From positions 1,240,001 through 1,304,000 of the forward strand of contig OW818687.1 in the NCBI GenBank assembly GCA_942493275.1: 64,000 bases of DNA, read 5' to 3'. Under the pieces are notes generated by a model. It saw nothing but the letters and a program-made list of their open reading frames with translations. It was not told the DNA's origin and did no database searches. Both the position numbers and the translations under genes were made by a program. The stretch comes from G942493275 sp942493275. GTDB taxonomy: Bacteria > Actinomycetota > Coriobacteriia > Anaerosomatales > PHET01. Numbering within the stretch: the first letter of the stretch is position 1; every line of letters starts with the position of its first letter. Of the stretch, positions 42,419 to 50,435 are shown piece by piece.

Positions 42419-42450
42419 CCGCCCCGGCTCGCGTATCGATGCCGGGGCGG
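42419..42450 (-). terminator. Intrinsic terminator of the MacAB-like operon
   Basis: CCGCCCCGGC (42419-42428) and GCCGGGGCGG (42441-42450) form a perfect 10-bp stem with a 12-nt loop, 28 bp beyond the stop of the last gene of the operon. It has no strong U tail. Confidence 0.6.
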
Positions 42451-42477
42451 GTGTGACACGGGCCGCTTGACGGGCGG

Positions 42478-42966
42478 CTACTTCACGACGATTGCTCGGG
42501 CGGTCATCACGCCGTCAGCCTCGGGCTCGGCGAACACCAAGACCTCGGCACCCTCGGAGAGGGTCCCTGTCGAGCCCTCGGCCACCGCCTTCACGGTGTC
42601 GGCGTCGACGTAGACGACGGTCGAGCCGCCGCCGGTGAGCGCCACGGTGACCTCCTCGCCGGAGATCGCCGCCACGGTGCCTTCGAGCGTGCCCGGACCG
42701 CCACGGCGGCCTGCGGTCGCGCCGTCGGCGCCCGGCATACCGCCCGGGCCGCCGGCCGGCATGTCGATGCCCTTATCCTCGAAGAACGCCTGGCGCTCCT
42801 CGTCCGACATCGACTGCAGCTCCTGGCGCTCGGATGCGCTCAGCTCGGCGAAGCCTCCGCCGGGTCCGCCGGGGCCGGCGGCCTGGCCACCGGCGAACAG
42901 CGTCCCTCCCCAGAAGGCGGCGGCGAGCAAAACCACCACCCCCAGCGTGATCAGTGCGTACTTCAT
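42478..42966 (-). CDS. Membrane-anchored DUF5666-like protein
   Basis: The 162-residue protein has an N-terminal signal anchor (residues 3-25), a Gly/Pro-rich linker, a charged helical stretch (SASERQELQSMSDEERQAFFEDKG) and a small beta domain (about 92-162) that begins GTLEGTVAAISGEEVTVAL, like DUF5666. ATG at 42966 has AAGGGAG. It is the last gene in the export operon, 39 bp after the permease. It may be an extracytoplasmic accessory to the exporter. Confidence 0.72.
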   Translation of the reverse strand: MKYALITLGVVVLLAAAFWGGTLFAGGQAAGPGGPGGGFAELSASERQELQSMSDEERQAFFEDKGIDMPAGGPGGMPGADGATAGRRGGPGTLEGTVAAISGEEVTVALTGGGSTVVYVDADTVKAVAEGSTGTLSEGAEVLVFAEPEADGVMTARAIVVK

Positions 42967-43005
42967 GCGTCACTCCCTTCGCGCCGTCGCGGGACGGCAG
43001 TCCGA

Positions 43006-44229
43006 TTACTGGTACCTGAGCGCCTCGATCGGGCTCATCCGAGCCGCCCGACGCGCGGGATAGAAGCCGAACACCACTCCGATGCCTGCCGAGACGCCCG
43101 TCGCCAGCACGATCGAGGTGAGCGAGACCACGGCGGGCCCGCCGATGAGCGCGGGCGCGACCAGGGACGCGACCCCCCAGCCGAGCGCGATGCCGACGAC
43201 GCCGCCCACGAGCGTGAGGACCACGGACTCGGCGAGGAACTGCGCCGTGATCGCGCTCTCGTCGGCGCCGAGCGCCTTACGCAGGCCGATCTCTCGCGTC
43301 CGCTCGGTGACGGTGGTGAGCATCATGTTCATGATTCCGATGCCGCCGACTACCAGAGAGATACTCGCGATAGCCGCGAGCAACGCGGTCATGACGCCGG
43401 TGACCTGGGTGATTGAATCGAGCAGGTCGGTCATGTTGTTGATTTGGAAGTCCGCGAGCGACTCGTCGCCGATCTGATGAAGATCGAGAAGCGTGCTCGT
43501 CACGTTCTCCTCGGCTTCATCCACGCGTTCGCTGTCCGAGACGAGCACCTGGATGGTCGACACGTACTCGGTGGCCGAGATGAAGCGCTGGTGAGTCGAC
43601 AGCGGGATGAAGGCGGCGTCGTCCACGCTGGTGAAGCCGGAGGCACCCTTCTCCTCGAGCACGCCGACCACCGTGAGCAGCATGCTTCCCGCGCGTATGC
43701 GCTCGCCCAGCGGGTCGACGCCTGTCCCGAACAGGTCCTCGGCTGCCGCCGATCCCAGCACGACCACGCGTCCGTAGCTCGCGTCGTCCTTCTCGGTGAT
43801 GAAGGCCCCGCTGGCGAGCTCGAGGTCGTTGACCTCGGCGTAGGTGTCGGTGACGCCGATGAGCTGGGTGTTGATGTCGAGCGAGCCCGCGATCAGCTGC
43901 GAAAATCCGGAGTTCTGCGCGGCGGTCGCCTGCACGAGGTCGACGCTCTGGAGCTCCTCTGCGTCTTCGCGGGTCAGCGACTCGACCTGGCTGCCGCCCA
44001 TGCGCGGGCCGCCGCCGGAGCTGTTGGGGTCGCTCGGACGGACCGTGAGGATGTTCGTGCCGGCCGACTCGATGCTGCTCGTGATGGATGCCTGGCTGCC
44101 GCCGCCGATTCCGAGCATCGCGATGACCGACGCGATGCCCACGACGATGCCAAGGATGGTGAGCCCGCTTCGAACCTTGTTCGACGCGAGTGAGTGGAAC
44201 GTCTCGGCCATCAGATCGCTGAAGTTCAT
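43006..44229 (-). CDS. MacB-like ABC transporter permease (FtsX-type)
   Basis: A 407-residue permease with the MacB layout: an N-terminal helix (LTILGIVVGIASVIAMLGIGGG), a large extracytoplasmic domain (about 45-275), then three helices starting LLAAIASISLVVGGIGIMNMMLTTVTERTREIGLRKALGA. MacB-type transporters use ATP to drive export by a molecular-bellows mechanism. Here, without an outer membrane, it probably moves peptides, lipids or drugs off the cell surface. Its ATG overlaps the ATPase gene by 4 nt. Confidence 0.93.
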   Translation of the reverse strand: MNFSDLMAETFHSLASNKVRSGLTILGIVVGIASVIAMLGIGGGSQASITSSIESAGTNILTVRPSDPNSSGGGPRMGGSQVESLTREDAEELQSVDLVQATAAQNSGFSQLIAGSLDINTQLIGVTDTYAEVNDLELASGAFITEKDDASYGRVVVLGSAAAEDLFGTGVDPLGERIRAGSMLLTVVGVLEEKGASGFTSVDDAAFIPLSTHQRFISATEYVSTIQVLVSDSERVDEAEENVTSTLLDLHQIGDESLADFQINNMTDLLDSITQVTGVMTALLAAIASISLVVGGIGIMNMMLTTVTERTREIGLRKALGADESAITAQFLAESVVLTLVGGVVGIALGWGVASLVAPALIGGPAVVSLTSIVLATGVSAGIGVVFGFYPARRAARMSPIEALRYQ

Positions 44230-44915
44230 GCGGCCTCGACCTCCTCGTGCGCGAGCCCGTCCTGGATGCGGATGGTGCGGTGCGCATAGGCGGCGATGTT
44301 GGCCTCGTGCGTGATCAGGACAATGGTGCGGCCTTCTTCGTTGAGCCGCCGGAAGAGGTCCATGATCGCCTCACCCGTTGCGGTGTCGAGGTTGCCGGTG
44401 GGCTCATCGGCGAGGATGAGCGAGGGATTGTTGACGAGCGATCGGGCAACGGCGACGCGCTGCATCTGGCCGCCGGAGAGCTCGTTGGACTTGTGCGTCC
44501 ACAACGTCTCGGGAAGCGCTACGGAGTCGAGCGCCCGGGACGCGCGCTCGATGCGCTCGTCGGGATCCACGCGGGTGTAGAGCATCGGCATCGCGACGTT
44601 GCGCATGACGGTGGCGCGCGGCAGCAGGTTGAACGACTGGAACACGAACCCGACCTGCTCTCGGCGCACTTGCGCGAGCTCCCAGCTGTCGAGTTCGGAG
44701 ACGTCGCGTCCGGCGATGCGGTAGATGCCGGATGTCGGCGTGTCGAGCAGCCCGATGATGTTCATCAGCGTGGACTTGCCCGAGCCGCTCGGCCCCATGA
44801 TCGCGACGAACTCGCCCGCCTCGACCCGAAGGCTCACGCCGCGCAGCGCATGCGTCTCGGCGCCGGCTCCGTCGTAGACCTTGTGTAGGTCGATGGCCTC
44901 GATGACGGTGGTCAT
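44226..44915 (-). CDS. MacB-like ABC transporter ATPase
   Basis: A 229-residue ATPase. Walker A is GPSGSGKST, the signature is LSGGQMQRVAVAR, Walker B is LILADEPTG, and the H-loop His is in LITHEAN. It belongs to the MacB/LolD group that pairs with FtsX-type permeases. The start shares one base with the adaptor stop (TGATG), and the end overlaps the permease start by 4 nt, so it is a tight operon. Confidence 0.95.
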   Translation of the reverse strand: MTTVIEAIDLHKVYDGAGAETHALRGVSLRVEAGEFVAIMGPSGSGKSTLMNIIGLLDTPTSGIYRIAGRDVSELDSWELAQVRREQVGFVFQSFNLLPRATVMRNVAMPMLYTRVDPDERIERASRALDSVALPETLWTHKSNELSGGQMQRVAVARSLVNNPSLILADEPTGNLDTATGEAIMDLFRRLNEEGRTIVLITHEANIAAYAHRTIRIQDGLAHEEVEAA

Positions 44916-46195
44916 CAGCGACCACCGCCGCCCATCGGCGGCATCATGGAGCCGCCCCCGATGCCGCCCCCGGAGTCCTCTTCCTCGTCCGAGGAGTCGG
45001 TCGTCTTGGTCACTACCAGGGTGCCGGTCGCGATCCCGCTCTCGATGACGGTCTGGCTGGAACCCTCGAGGCCGGTGGTGACGTACACCTGGCGGGGAGC
45101 CGCCGAGCCTGCATCGAGTACCTGCACGTAGGGGCCGTCGTCGTCGCTCTTGATCGCCGAGTTGGAGACGAGGAGCACGTCGCGGGCGACGTCGGTCACG
45201 ATGGTCACCGAGGCCGACATACCGCTCTTGAGCTGTTCGTCGTCAACGTCGAGCGAGATCCAGACGTCGTAGGACACGACGCCCTGCTCCACGGTGCCGG
45301 TCTTGCCGATCTCGTCCACCTTGCCGGTGAGCGCAAGATCGGGCAGGGCGTCGAAGGCGATGTCGACACGCTGTCCCGTTTCGAGCGCAGGCAGGTCGAC
45401 CTCATTGACGGTGAGGCTTACCGCGAGCTCCCCGTCTCGCGCGATGGTGACCGGCGCCGAGCTCGACGACGTGGTCGCCGCCGCGGCGGTGGTGCCGCCC
45501 GAGGACGATGAGCCCCCGGTGCCGCTCGTACTGTCGCCCGCCTCGGCGCTGACATCCCAGACGATGCCCGCGACCGGCGCCTCGACCACGAGGTCCGACT
45601 CGGCCTCCTTGGCTTGGTTGTAGGCGGTCTTGGCGCTCGCGCACTGCGCGTTGGCAGAGGTCAGCCCCTGCTTGGCGGCGGTCACGTCCCGCTCCGCCGC
45701 GGTGATGTCGGAGTCGGCGACCTTCTCCTGGCTCGGGGTCGCACTCGCGGGTTTCGAGGCCTGCTCGTCTTGGAGCGCCTCGAGCTCGTCGACATTGGCC
45801 TCGGCCTTGTAGACCGCGTTCTTGGCCTGGGTCACACCCTGCAGCGACTGCAGATAGCTCGAGTAGGCCTTCTCGGTCGCGGCCTTCGCGTCGTCCGCGT
45901 CGAGCGTGTAGAGCGTGTCGCCGGCTTCGACCACGTCACCTTCTTCGGCCTCGATCGTGGCGATCGTCCCCGCGCTTGCGGGGGTCGCCTCGACCAGGTC
46001 GCGTACTGCGAGGTTGCCGGTGCCCGCGACCGTCACCGAGAGCGTGCCCTCCTCGGCGGACTCGGTCGTGTAGGTCGTCTCGGCGACAGGCTCCTGCGTC
46101 GACTTGTAGGCCGCGAAGGCCGTACCTGCGACGACTATGAGCGCCGCGAGGGCGATCCATCCCCTGTAGCGCCGGAACCACTTCGATCGTGCCAT
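44915..46195 (-). CDS. MacA-like (HlyD/RND-type) membrane fusion adaptor
   Basis: A 426-residue adaptor with an N-terminal membrane anchor (about 11-30), a barrel-sandwich half around GTIATIEAEEGDVVEAGDTLYTLD, a long coiled-coil hairpin (about 90-190), the second lipoyl half, and beta-barrel and membrane-proximal domains. A Ser/Gly/Thr-rich insert (about 222-245) and a Gly/Met-rich acidic tail are unusual. It joins the ABC pair as a tripartite-like exporter. GGAGGTGG precedes the ATG. The operator-like motif at 46277-46304 lies about 90 bp upstream. Confidence 0.9.
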   Translation of the reverse strand: MARSKWFRRYRGWIALAALIVVAGTAFAAYKSTQEPVAETTYTTESAEEGTLSVTVAGTGNLAVRDLVEATPASAGTIATIEAEEGDVVEAGDTLYTLDADDAKAATEKAYSSYLQSLQGVTQAKNAVYKAEANVDELEALQDEQASKPASATPSQEKVADSDITAAERDVTAAKQGLTSANAQCASAKTAYNQAKEAESDLVVEAPVAGIVWDVSAEAGDSTSGTGGSSSSGGTTAAAATTSSSSAPVTIARDGELAVSLTVNEVDLPALETGQRVDIAFDALPDLALTGKVDEIGKTGTVEQGVVSYDVWISLDVDDEQLKSGMSASVTIVTDVARDVLLVSNSAIKSDDDGPYVQVLDAGSAAPRQVYVTTGLEGSSQTVIESGIATGTLVVTKTTDSSDEEEDSGGGIGGGSMMPPMGGGGR

Positions 46196-46276
46196 CTTCC
46201 ACCTCCGCTGGAATCTTTCAGTGAGTCCAACGTAGAGCGGAGCGGGGCGCGGCGCGTCGGGCGCCGGGTGGCACTT

Positions 46277-46304
46277 GGAGTACTACCTGGGGAGTACGAC
46301 AGCC
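46277..46304. promoter_or_regulatory. Tandem GGAGTAC motif upstream of the exporter operon
   Basis: GGAGTAC occurs at 46277-46283 and again at 46291-46297. The second is within CTACC-N4-GGAGTACGAC-N-GCC (46283-46304 without the first copy). The same longer motif occurs upstream of the kinase gene (48282-48303), and nowhere else that I found. It is the likely binding site of the adjacent NarL-type response regulator. Confidence 0.55.
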
Positions 46305-46305
46305 G

Positions 46306-46980
46306 CTAGATGTCGGCTCCCGGTCCCGGCACGACGAGGCCGGTCTCGTAAGCCATGACGACCAGCTGGGCGCGATCGCGAGCCTGGAGCTTCATCATCA
46401 CGCGCGAGACGTGGGTCTTGGCGGTCGCCGGCGAGATGAACAGCTTGGTGGCGATCTCGTCGTTCGAGAGGCCCTGCGCGACGAGCGAGAGTACCTCGCG
46501 CTCGCGCTCGGTGAGCACGTCGAGTGTCTCGGGGTGGGCCTGCCGTATCTCGGGGCGCGATGCGAACTCGTTGATGAGCCGCCGGGTGACGCCGGGCGCG
46601 AGAAGCGCTCCACCCGCAGCGACGACCCTGACTGCCTCGATGAGCTGAGCCGCGTCGGTGTCTTTGAGCAGGAATCCGCTGGAGCCGGAGCGCAGGGCTT
46701 CGTAGACGTACTCGTCGAGGTCGAAGGTCGTGAGCACGATGACTCGCGTGGTGTCGCCGTGGGCGCTGAGAATCCGCCGGGTCGCCTCGAGGCCGTCCAT
46801 CACCGGCATGCGTATGTCCATGAGCACGACGTCGGGAAGCAGCTCGGCGGCCAGGGTGACGGCCTGCTCGCCGTTCTCGGCCTCGCCCGCGACTTCAATG
46901 TCGCCGGCGGTCTCGAGCAGCACCTTGAAGCCGGCGCGGACGAGCGACTGGTCGTCGACGATCAGCGTCCGGATCGTCAC
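46306..46980 (-). CDS. NarL/LuxR-type response regulator
   Basis: A 224-residue regulator. The receiver has the acidic pair at residues 9-10, phosphoacceptor Asp55 in VVLMDIRMPVMDG, and the Lys in GFLLKDTDA. The C-terminal LuxR helix-turn-helix is LTEREREVLSLVAQGLSNDEIATKLFISPATAKTHVSRVMMKL. GTG at 46980 overlaps the kinase stop by 4 nt. It is the output of the kinase upstream, and lies directly in front of the exporter operon it probably controls. Confidence 0.94.
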   Translation of the reverse strand: MTIRTLIVDDQSLVRAGFKVLLETAGDIEVAGEAENGEQAVTLAAELLPDVVLMDIRMPVMDGLEATRRILSAHGDTTRVIVLTTFDLDEYVYEALRSGSSGFLLKDTDAAQLIEAVRVVAAGGALLAPGVTRRLINEFASRPEIRQAHPETLDVLTEREREVLSLVAQGLSNDEIATKLFISPATAKTHVSRVMMKLQARDRAQLVVMAYETGLVVPGPGADI

Positions 46981-48221
46981 GACGCACCTCCTGACAGCGG
47001 GATGACCGCGTGGACCCGGAAGCCGCCTTCGGACGAGGGGCCTGCCTCGAAATGGCCGCCGAGCGCCTCTACGCGCTCGCGCATGCCCTTGATGCCGAGC
47101 CCGGTCTCGCCGCCGGATGGGCCCGCGCCGTCGTCGGTCACGGAAACGGTGACGCGAGAGGCGTCGACCTTCACGGCCATGTCGACCGTCGAGGCACCGG
47201 CGTGTCGCACCACGTTGGTGAGCGACTCCTGCACGACCCGGTACGCGGAGACTGCGGCAGACGCCGGCACCGCCGAGAAGTCGCCGGCGGTCGTGAGGTT
47301 CACGGTGAGACCGGCCTGACGCGCCGTCTCGGCGAGCTCGGCGACGTCGTCGAGTCCCGCTGTCGGGGCGAGCGGGGCCTGTCCGTCGCTGGTTCGCAGG
47401 ATCGTGAGCACCGAGCGCAGGTCGGCCAGCGCGTTCTTTCCCGTCCGGCGGATGTGACGGATCGACTCGCGTGCGCGCTCGGGGTCCTCGTCGAGCAGCG
47501 CTTCGGCAGCGGCCGCCTGCACGGTCACGATCGAGAGGCTGTGCGCGACCGTGTCGTGGACCTCGCGCGCGATGCGAAGCCGCTCCTCGTCGACCCGCCG
47601 GAGCGCCTCCTCCTCGCGGGTTCTCTCGGCGTCGAGGGCTCGCTGCTCGACCTCGGCGACGTACGCCCGTCGGCTGCGCTCGGCCTCGCCGAGGATGGCG
47701 GACGCGGCGAGCAGCACGAACGCTGTCACCACGTCGCGCACGCCGGCGAAGTTGGCCGACAGCGTGATGATCGCAGGTGAGATGACCACACCTGTGACGA
47801 CCAGCGCGAGCAGGCCTGTCAGCCGCCGCTTCGCGTTGGCCGCGAGGGTGAACAGCGCGATCATCGGGCCGAGGAAGGTGAACGTCGGAGGCGCAGGCTG
47901 CGAGCCGTACGCGATTGCGGCGATTCCGGTTAGCACGAAGGCGGCCCACGGGAAGCGTCGCCGGACGGCGAGCGGGAGGAAGCACGCGATTGCGAGCAGG
48001 TAATCGCGCGCGCCGGGCGCGAGCCGCGGCTCCCAGAATGCGCGCTCGGGCTTGAACGGGGGACCGTCGCCCGCACCATGAGGGCTGCCGAGAAAGTCGG
48101 GCGCCATCTCGGAGAAGAGCCAGATCGACAGGCAGGTCATGGCCGCGAGAGCGACTGCTATCGCCGTGTCGATGACGACGGGATCGGCTTCTCGGATGCG
48201 CTTTTCGATGGTGTGCAGCAT
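46977..48221 (-). CDS. NarL-type sensor histidine kinase (HisKA_3)
   Basis: A 414-residue kinase with about five to six membrane helices (residues 15-178), no large external loop, then a coiled coil and the HisKA_3 motif EERLRIAREVHDTVAHSLSIV with phosphoacceptor His222. The ATPase domain holds AYRVVQESLTNVVRHAGA and DDGAGPSGGETGLGIKGMRERV. Lack of an external sensor domain suggests it senses the membrane itself or the exporter. ATG at 48221 has no Shine-Dalgarno, but TACGAT lies 6 nt upstream, consistent with a leaderless mRNA; GTG at 48248 is possible. Confidence 0.93.
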   Translation of the reverse strand: MLHTIEKRIREADPVVIDTAIAVALAAMTCLSIWLFSEMAPDFLGSPHGAGDGPPFKPERAFWEPRLAPGARDYLLAIACFLPLAVRRRFPWAAFVLTGIAAIAYGSQPAPPTFTFLGPMIALFTLAANAKRRLTGLLALVVTGVVISPAIITLSANFAGVRDVVTAFVLLAASAILGEAERSRRAYVAEVEQRALDAERTREEEALRRVDEERLRIAREVHDTVAHSLSIVTVQAAAAEALLDEDPERARESIRHIRRTGKNALADLRSVLTILRTSDGQAPLAPTAGLDDVAELAETARQAGLTVNLTTAGDFSAVPASAAVSAYRVVQESLTNVVRHAGASTVDMAVKVDASRVTVSVTDDGAGPSGGETGLGIKGMRERVEALGGHFEAGPSSEGGFRVHAVIPLSGGAS

Positions 48222-48281
48222 GGCGCCATCGTACCGCCGCTGCCCCACGTGTCACAGAGCCCGGGGGTGTAGCCGGGCATG

Positions 48282-48303
48282 CTACCAGCGGAGTACGACG
48301 GCC
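48282..48303. promoter_or_regulatory. GGAGTAC-containing motif upstream of the kinase gene
   Basis: CTACC-N3-CGGAGTACGAC-N-GCC matches the motif before the exporter operon in nearly all of its 22 positions. It lies 61-82 bp upstream of the kinase ATG and 40 bp before the divergent exchanger gene. A GTAGC/GCTAC inverted repeat overlaps its left edge (48269-48285). Autoregulation of the two-component genes is the simplest reading. Confidence 0.5.
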
Positions 48304-48342
48304 CACTTCCCTCCGGGGCTCGCGGCGTGCATACTGACGCGC

Positions 48343-49287
48343 ATGCTATCCACAGTGCTCACCATAGCCGGCGTCGCTCTGCTCTTCGTGGGTGGAGAGG
48401 CGCTCGTTCGCGGATCCGTCGCCCTCGCCGAGAAGATAGGTATCTCGGCGCTGCTCGTCGGCATGACGATCGTCGCAGCGGGAACCTCGGCGCCTGAGCT
48501 CGTCGTCTCGGTGGACGCCGCCATCAACGGCAACACCGGAATCGCCCTGGGTAACGTCGTCGGCTCCAACATCGTGAACGTGCTGCTGATCCTGGGCCTC
48601 TCGGCTGTCATGAAGCCCATCGCGGTCAAGCCTCGCGAGATTCGCAGGGACCTCTACGTGCTGCTCGCAGCGACCCTGGCACTCGCGGTGTTCGCATCGA
48701 CCGGTCTGATCACTCGTCCCATGGCCGCGATCCTGCTCGTCGGCCAGGTCGCGTACGTCGTCCTCGCGTACCTCGCCGAGAAGCGCCGGCCCACTGAGGC
48801 CACCGAGCTCTACGAGCACGAGGCCGAGGACTTCGAGGCGCCCGAACGCGCACAGTGGGTAAACGTCGCGTACGTGGTCGTCGGAATCGGGATGCTCATC
48901 GTGGGCTCCAGGCTCCTCGTTTCAGGCGCCTCGGAAATCGCGCGCACGCTCGGCGTGAGCGAGGCCGTGATCGGCCTGACGCTCGTTGCTGTGGGAACCT
49001 CGCTGCCCGAGCTCGCGACCTCGGTCGTCGCGGCGGTGCGGGGGCACTCGGACGTGGCCGTCGGGAACGTCGTGGGCAGCAACATCTTCAACTCACTGCT
49101 GATCATTGGTGCCGCGGGTCTCGTCACGCCTCTGAGCGTTCCGGCGCAGATCGCCACCTTCGACGTGTGGATCATGTTCGCGGTCTCCATCGCCACCGCA
49201 CTCGTCCTGTGGCGCGGGCGCATCGGACGACTGGTCGGCGCGACCGGAATGGCGCTCTACGTTGGCTACCTCGTCTGGGTCTTCTAG
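48343..49287 (+). CDS. Calcium/sodium antiporter (CaCA family, YrbG-like)
   Basis: A 314-residue exchanger with ten membrane helices in two inverted halves. The alpha repeats are GTSAPELVVSVDAAINGNTGIALGNVVGSNIVN and GTSLPELATSVVAAVRGHSDVAVGNVVGSNIFN, with the ion-binding Glu and Asn/Ser residues present. It exchanges Ca2+ (or K+) for Na+ or H+ across the membrane. ATG at 48343 has no Shine-Dalgarno; CATACT 7 nt before it would fit a leaderless mRNA. It overlaps the convergent acyltransferase gene by 4 nt. Confidence 0.92.
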   Translation: MLSTVLTIAGVALLFVGGEALVRGSVALAEKIGISALLVGMTIVAAGTSAPELVVSVDAAINGNTGIALGNVVGSNIVNVLLILGLSAVMKPIAVKPREIRRDLYVLLAATLALAVFASTGLITRPMAAILLVGQVAYVVLAYLAEKRRPTEATELYEHEAEDFEAPERAQWVNVAYVVVGIGMLIVGSRLLVSGASEIARTLGVSEAVIGLTLVAVGTSLPELATSVVAAVRGHSDVAVGNVVGSNIFNSLLIIGAAGLVTPLSVPAQIATFDVWIMFAVSIATALVLWRGRIGRLVGATGMALYVGYLVWVF

Positions 49288-50363
49288 TTCGCGACGGCCT
49301 TGAGCGCCGGCTTCGGGTTTCCGATGAGCCACGAGGTCGCGCCGTACCTTCCGAGCATCGCCGAGGTGGCGAAAGATGCGACCGACACCGCCGAGAAGAC
49401 CGCGACCGGGAACCACGCCCGCATCCACAACCCCTCTGCGCTACATGACGCGACCACTCCGTCGACCGCCAGCAGGAACAGCGGGTGCACGAAGTACACG
49501 CCGAAGCTCAGCGCGCCCAAGCGCACCACCGTGGTCGGGTAGCGCTCGAGCCACGGCTCCAGCGCGAACGCGCCCAGCGCGAAGCCGAGGACCGTCGCCG
49601 CCATCGGCACCGCGTAGGTGAGCCGGCGCGCGACCACAGTCATCTCGGAAGGGGAGATCCATCCCGCGGCGACCGCTGTCTGGATGCCCAAACCCGCGAT
49701 CAGCAGTGCAGGCCATGCCCGCCGCACCGGTGATGGAAGCTGCGCGAACCTGAGGGCGAACCACGCGCCGAGGGCCATGTGGGGCAGGTGCGTGATCACG
49801 TGCGTCGCATACGACCAGCCCAGATCCCCAAACAGCGAGCGCGCCGCCTCGGCGATGGCCGCCCCGGCGAGGAGCCGCACGGCGTACGCAAGCAGCACCA
49901 ACAGCTCCGGTGATCGCTTCGCGATGTGTGCAGCCACGGGCGTGAGGGCATAGAAAGTCAGGAGCATCGGGATGAAGTACAGGTGATACCAGACGTGGCC
50001 GGTGAGTAGCAGTCCGGGCGCGTGCGCGAGGGCCGCGAGCGTGTCTATGGCGCGAAACACGTAGATTCCGAGGAACAGCCCGGCCCACGCAAGGTACGGA
50101 AGTCCAATCACCCTCGCGCGCTTCGCGATGAACTTCCGGTATGCGACCAGGCCGGGCGGAAGTGGGGAGCGCCACACCAAGGCGCCGGAGATGAAGACGA
50201 AGAGAGGGACCGCGTAGTGCAGCACGTCGTCGAGCACTCGGACTGCGGCTCCGGCGGGAAGCGTGCCGCGGTACGGCATCAGCGTGTGAATCGCCACGAC
50301 CGTGAGGATCGCAAAGACGCGCAACGCGTCATATGCGAGGATTCTCCGAGTCGAGCGTGGCAT
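49284..50363 (-). CDS. Acyltransferase 3 family membrane protein
   Basis: The second acyltransferase 3 protein of the window: 359 residues, ten helices, opening ILAYDALRVFAILTVVAIHTLMPY with the Arg/His pair of the family, then VPLFVFISGALVW and SFGVYFVHPLFLLAV. It is likely to acetylate or acylate a cell-surface polymer. ATG at 50363 has GGAGGAG 9 nt upstream; the frame is open much further upstream on the minus strand, but that part is antisense to the CWB2 gene leader and not supported. It is divergent from the CWB2 gene. Confidence 0.86.
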   Translation of the reverse strand: MPRSTRRILAYDALRVFAILTVVAIHTLMPYRGTLPAGAAVRVLDDVLHYAVPLFVFISGALVWRSPLPPGLVAYRKFIAKRARVIGLPYLAWAGLFLGIYVFRAIDTLAALAHAPGLLLTGHVWYHLYFIPMLLTFYALTPVAAHIAKRSPELLVLLAYAVRLLAGAAIAEAARSLFGDLGWSYATHVITHLPHMALGAWFALRFAQLPSPVRRAWPALLIAGLGIQTAVAAGWISPSEMTVVARRLTYAVPMAATVLGFALGAFALEPWLERYPTTVVRLGALSFGVYFVHPLFLLAVDGVVASCSAEGLWMRAWFPVAVFSAVSVASFATSAMLGRYGATSWLIGNPKPALKAVAN

Positions 50364-50435
50364 GCGCTGTGCTCCTCCCTGTCCGTGCAAGGAGTCTATC
50401 AGCGCGATCCCGCCGCGCGCCTCAGGAGGTTCCTG

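Noticed and set aside
46981..48306. Extension of the response regulator frame through the kinase gene, as a single fused protein of about 666 residues
   Set aside because: The extra part is the kinase gene read in another frame; the GTG at 46980 with GTGA overlap is the natural start.
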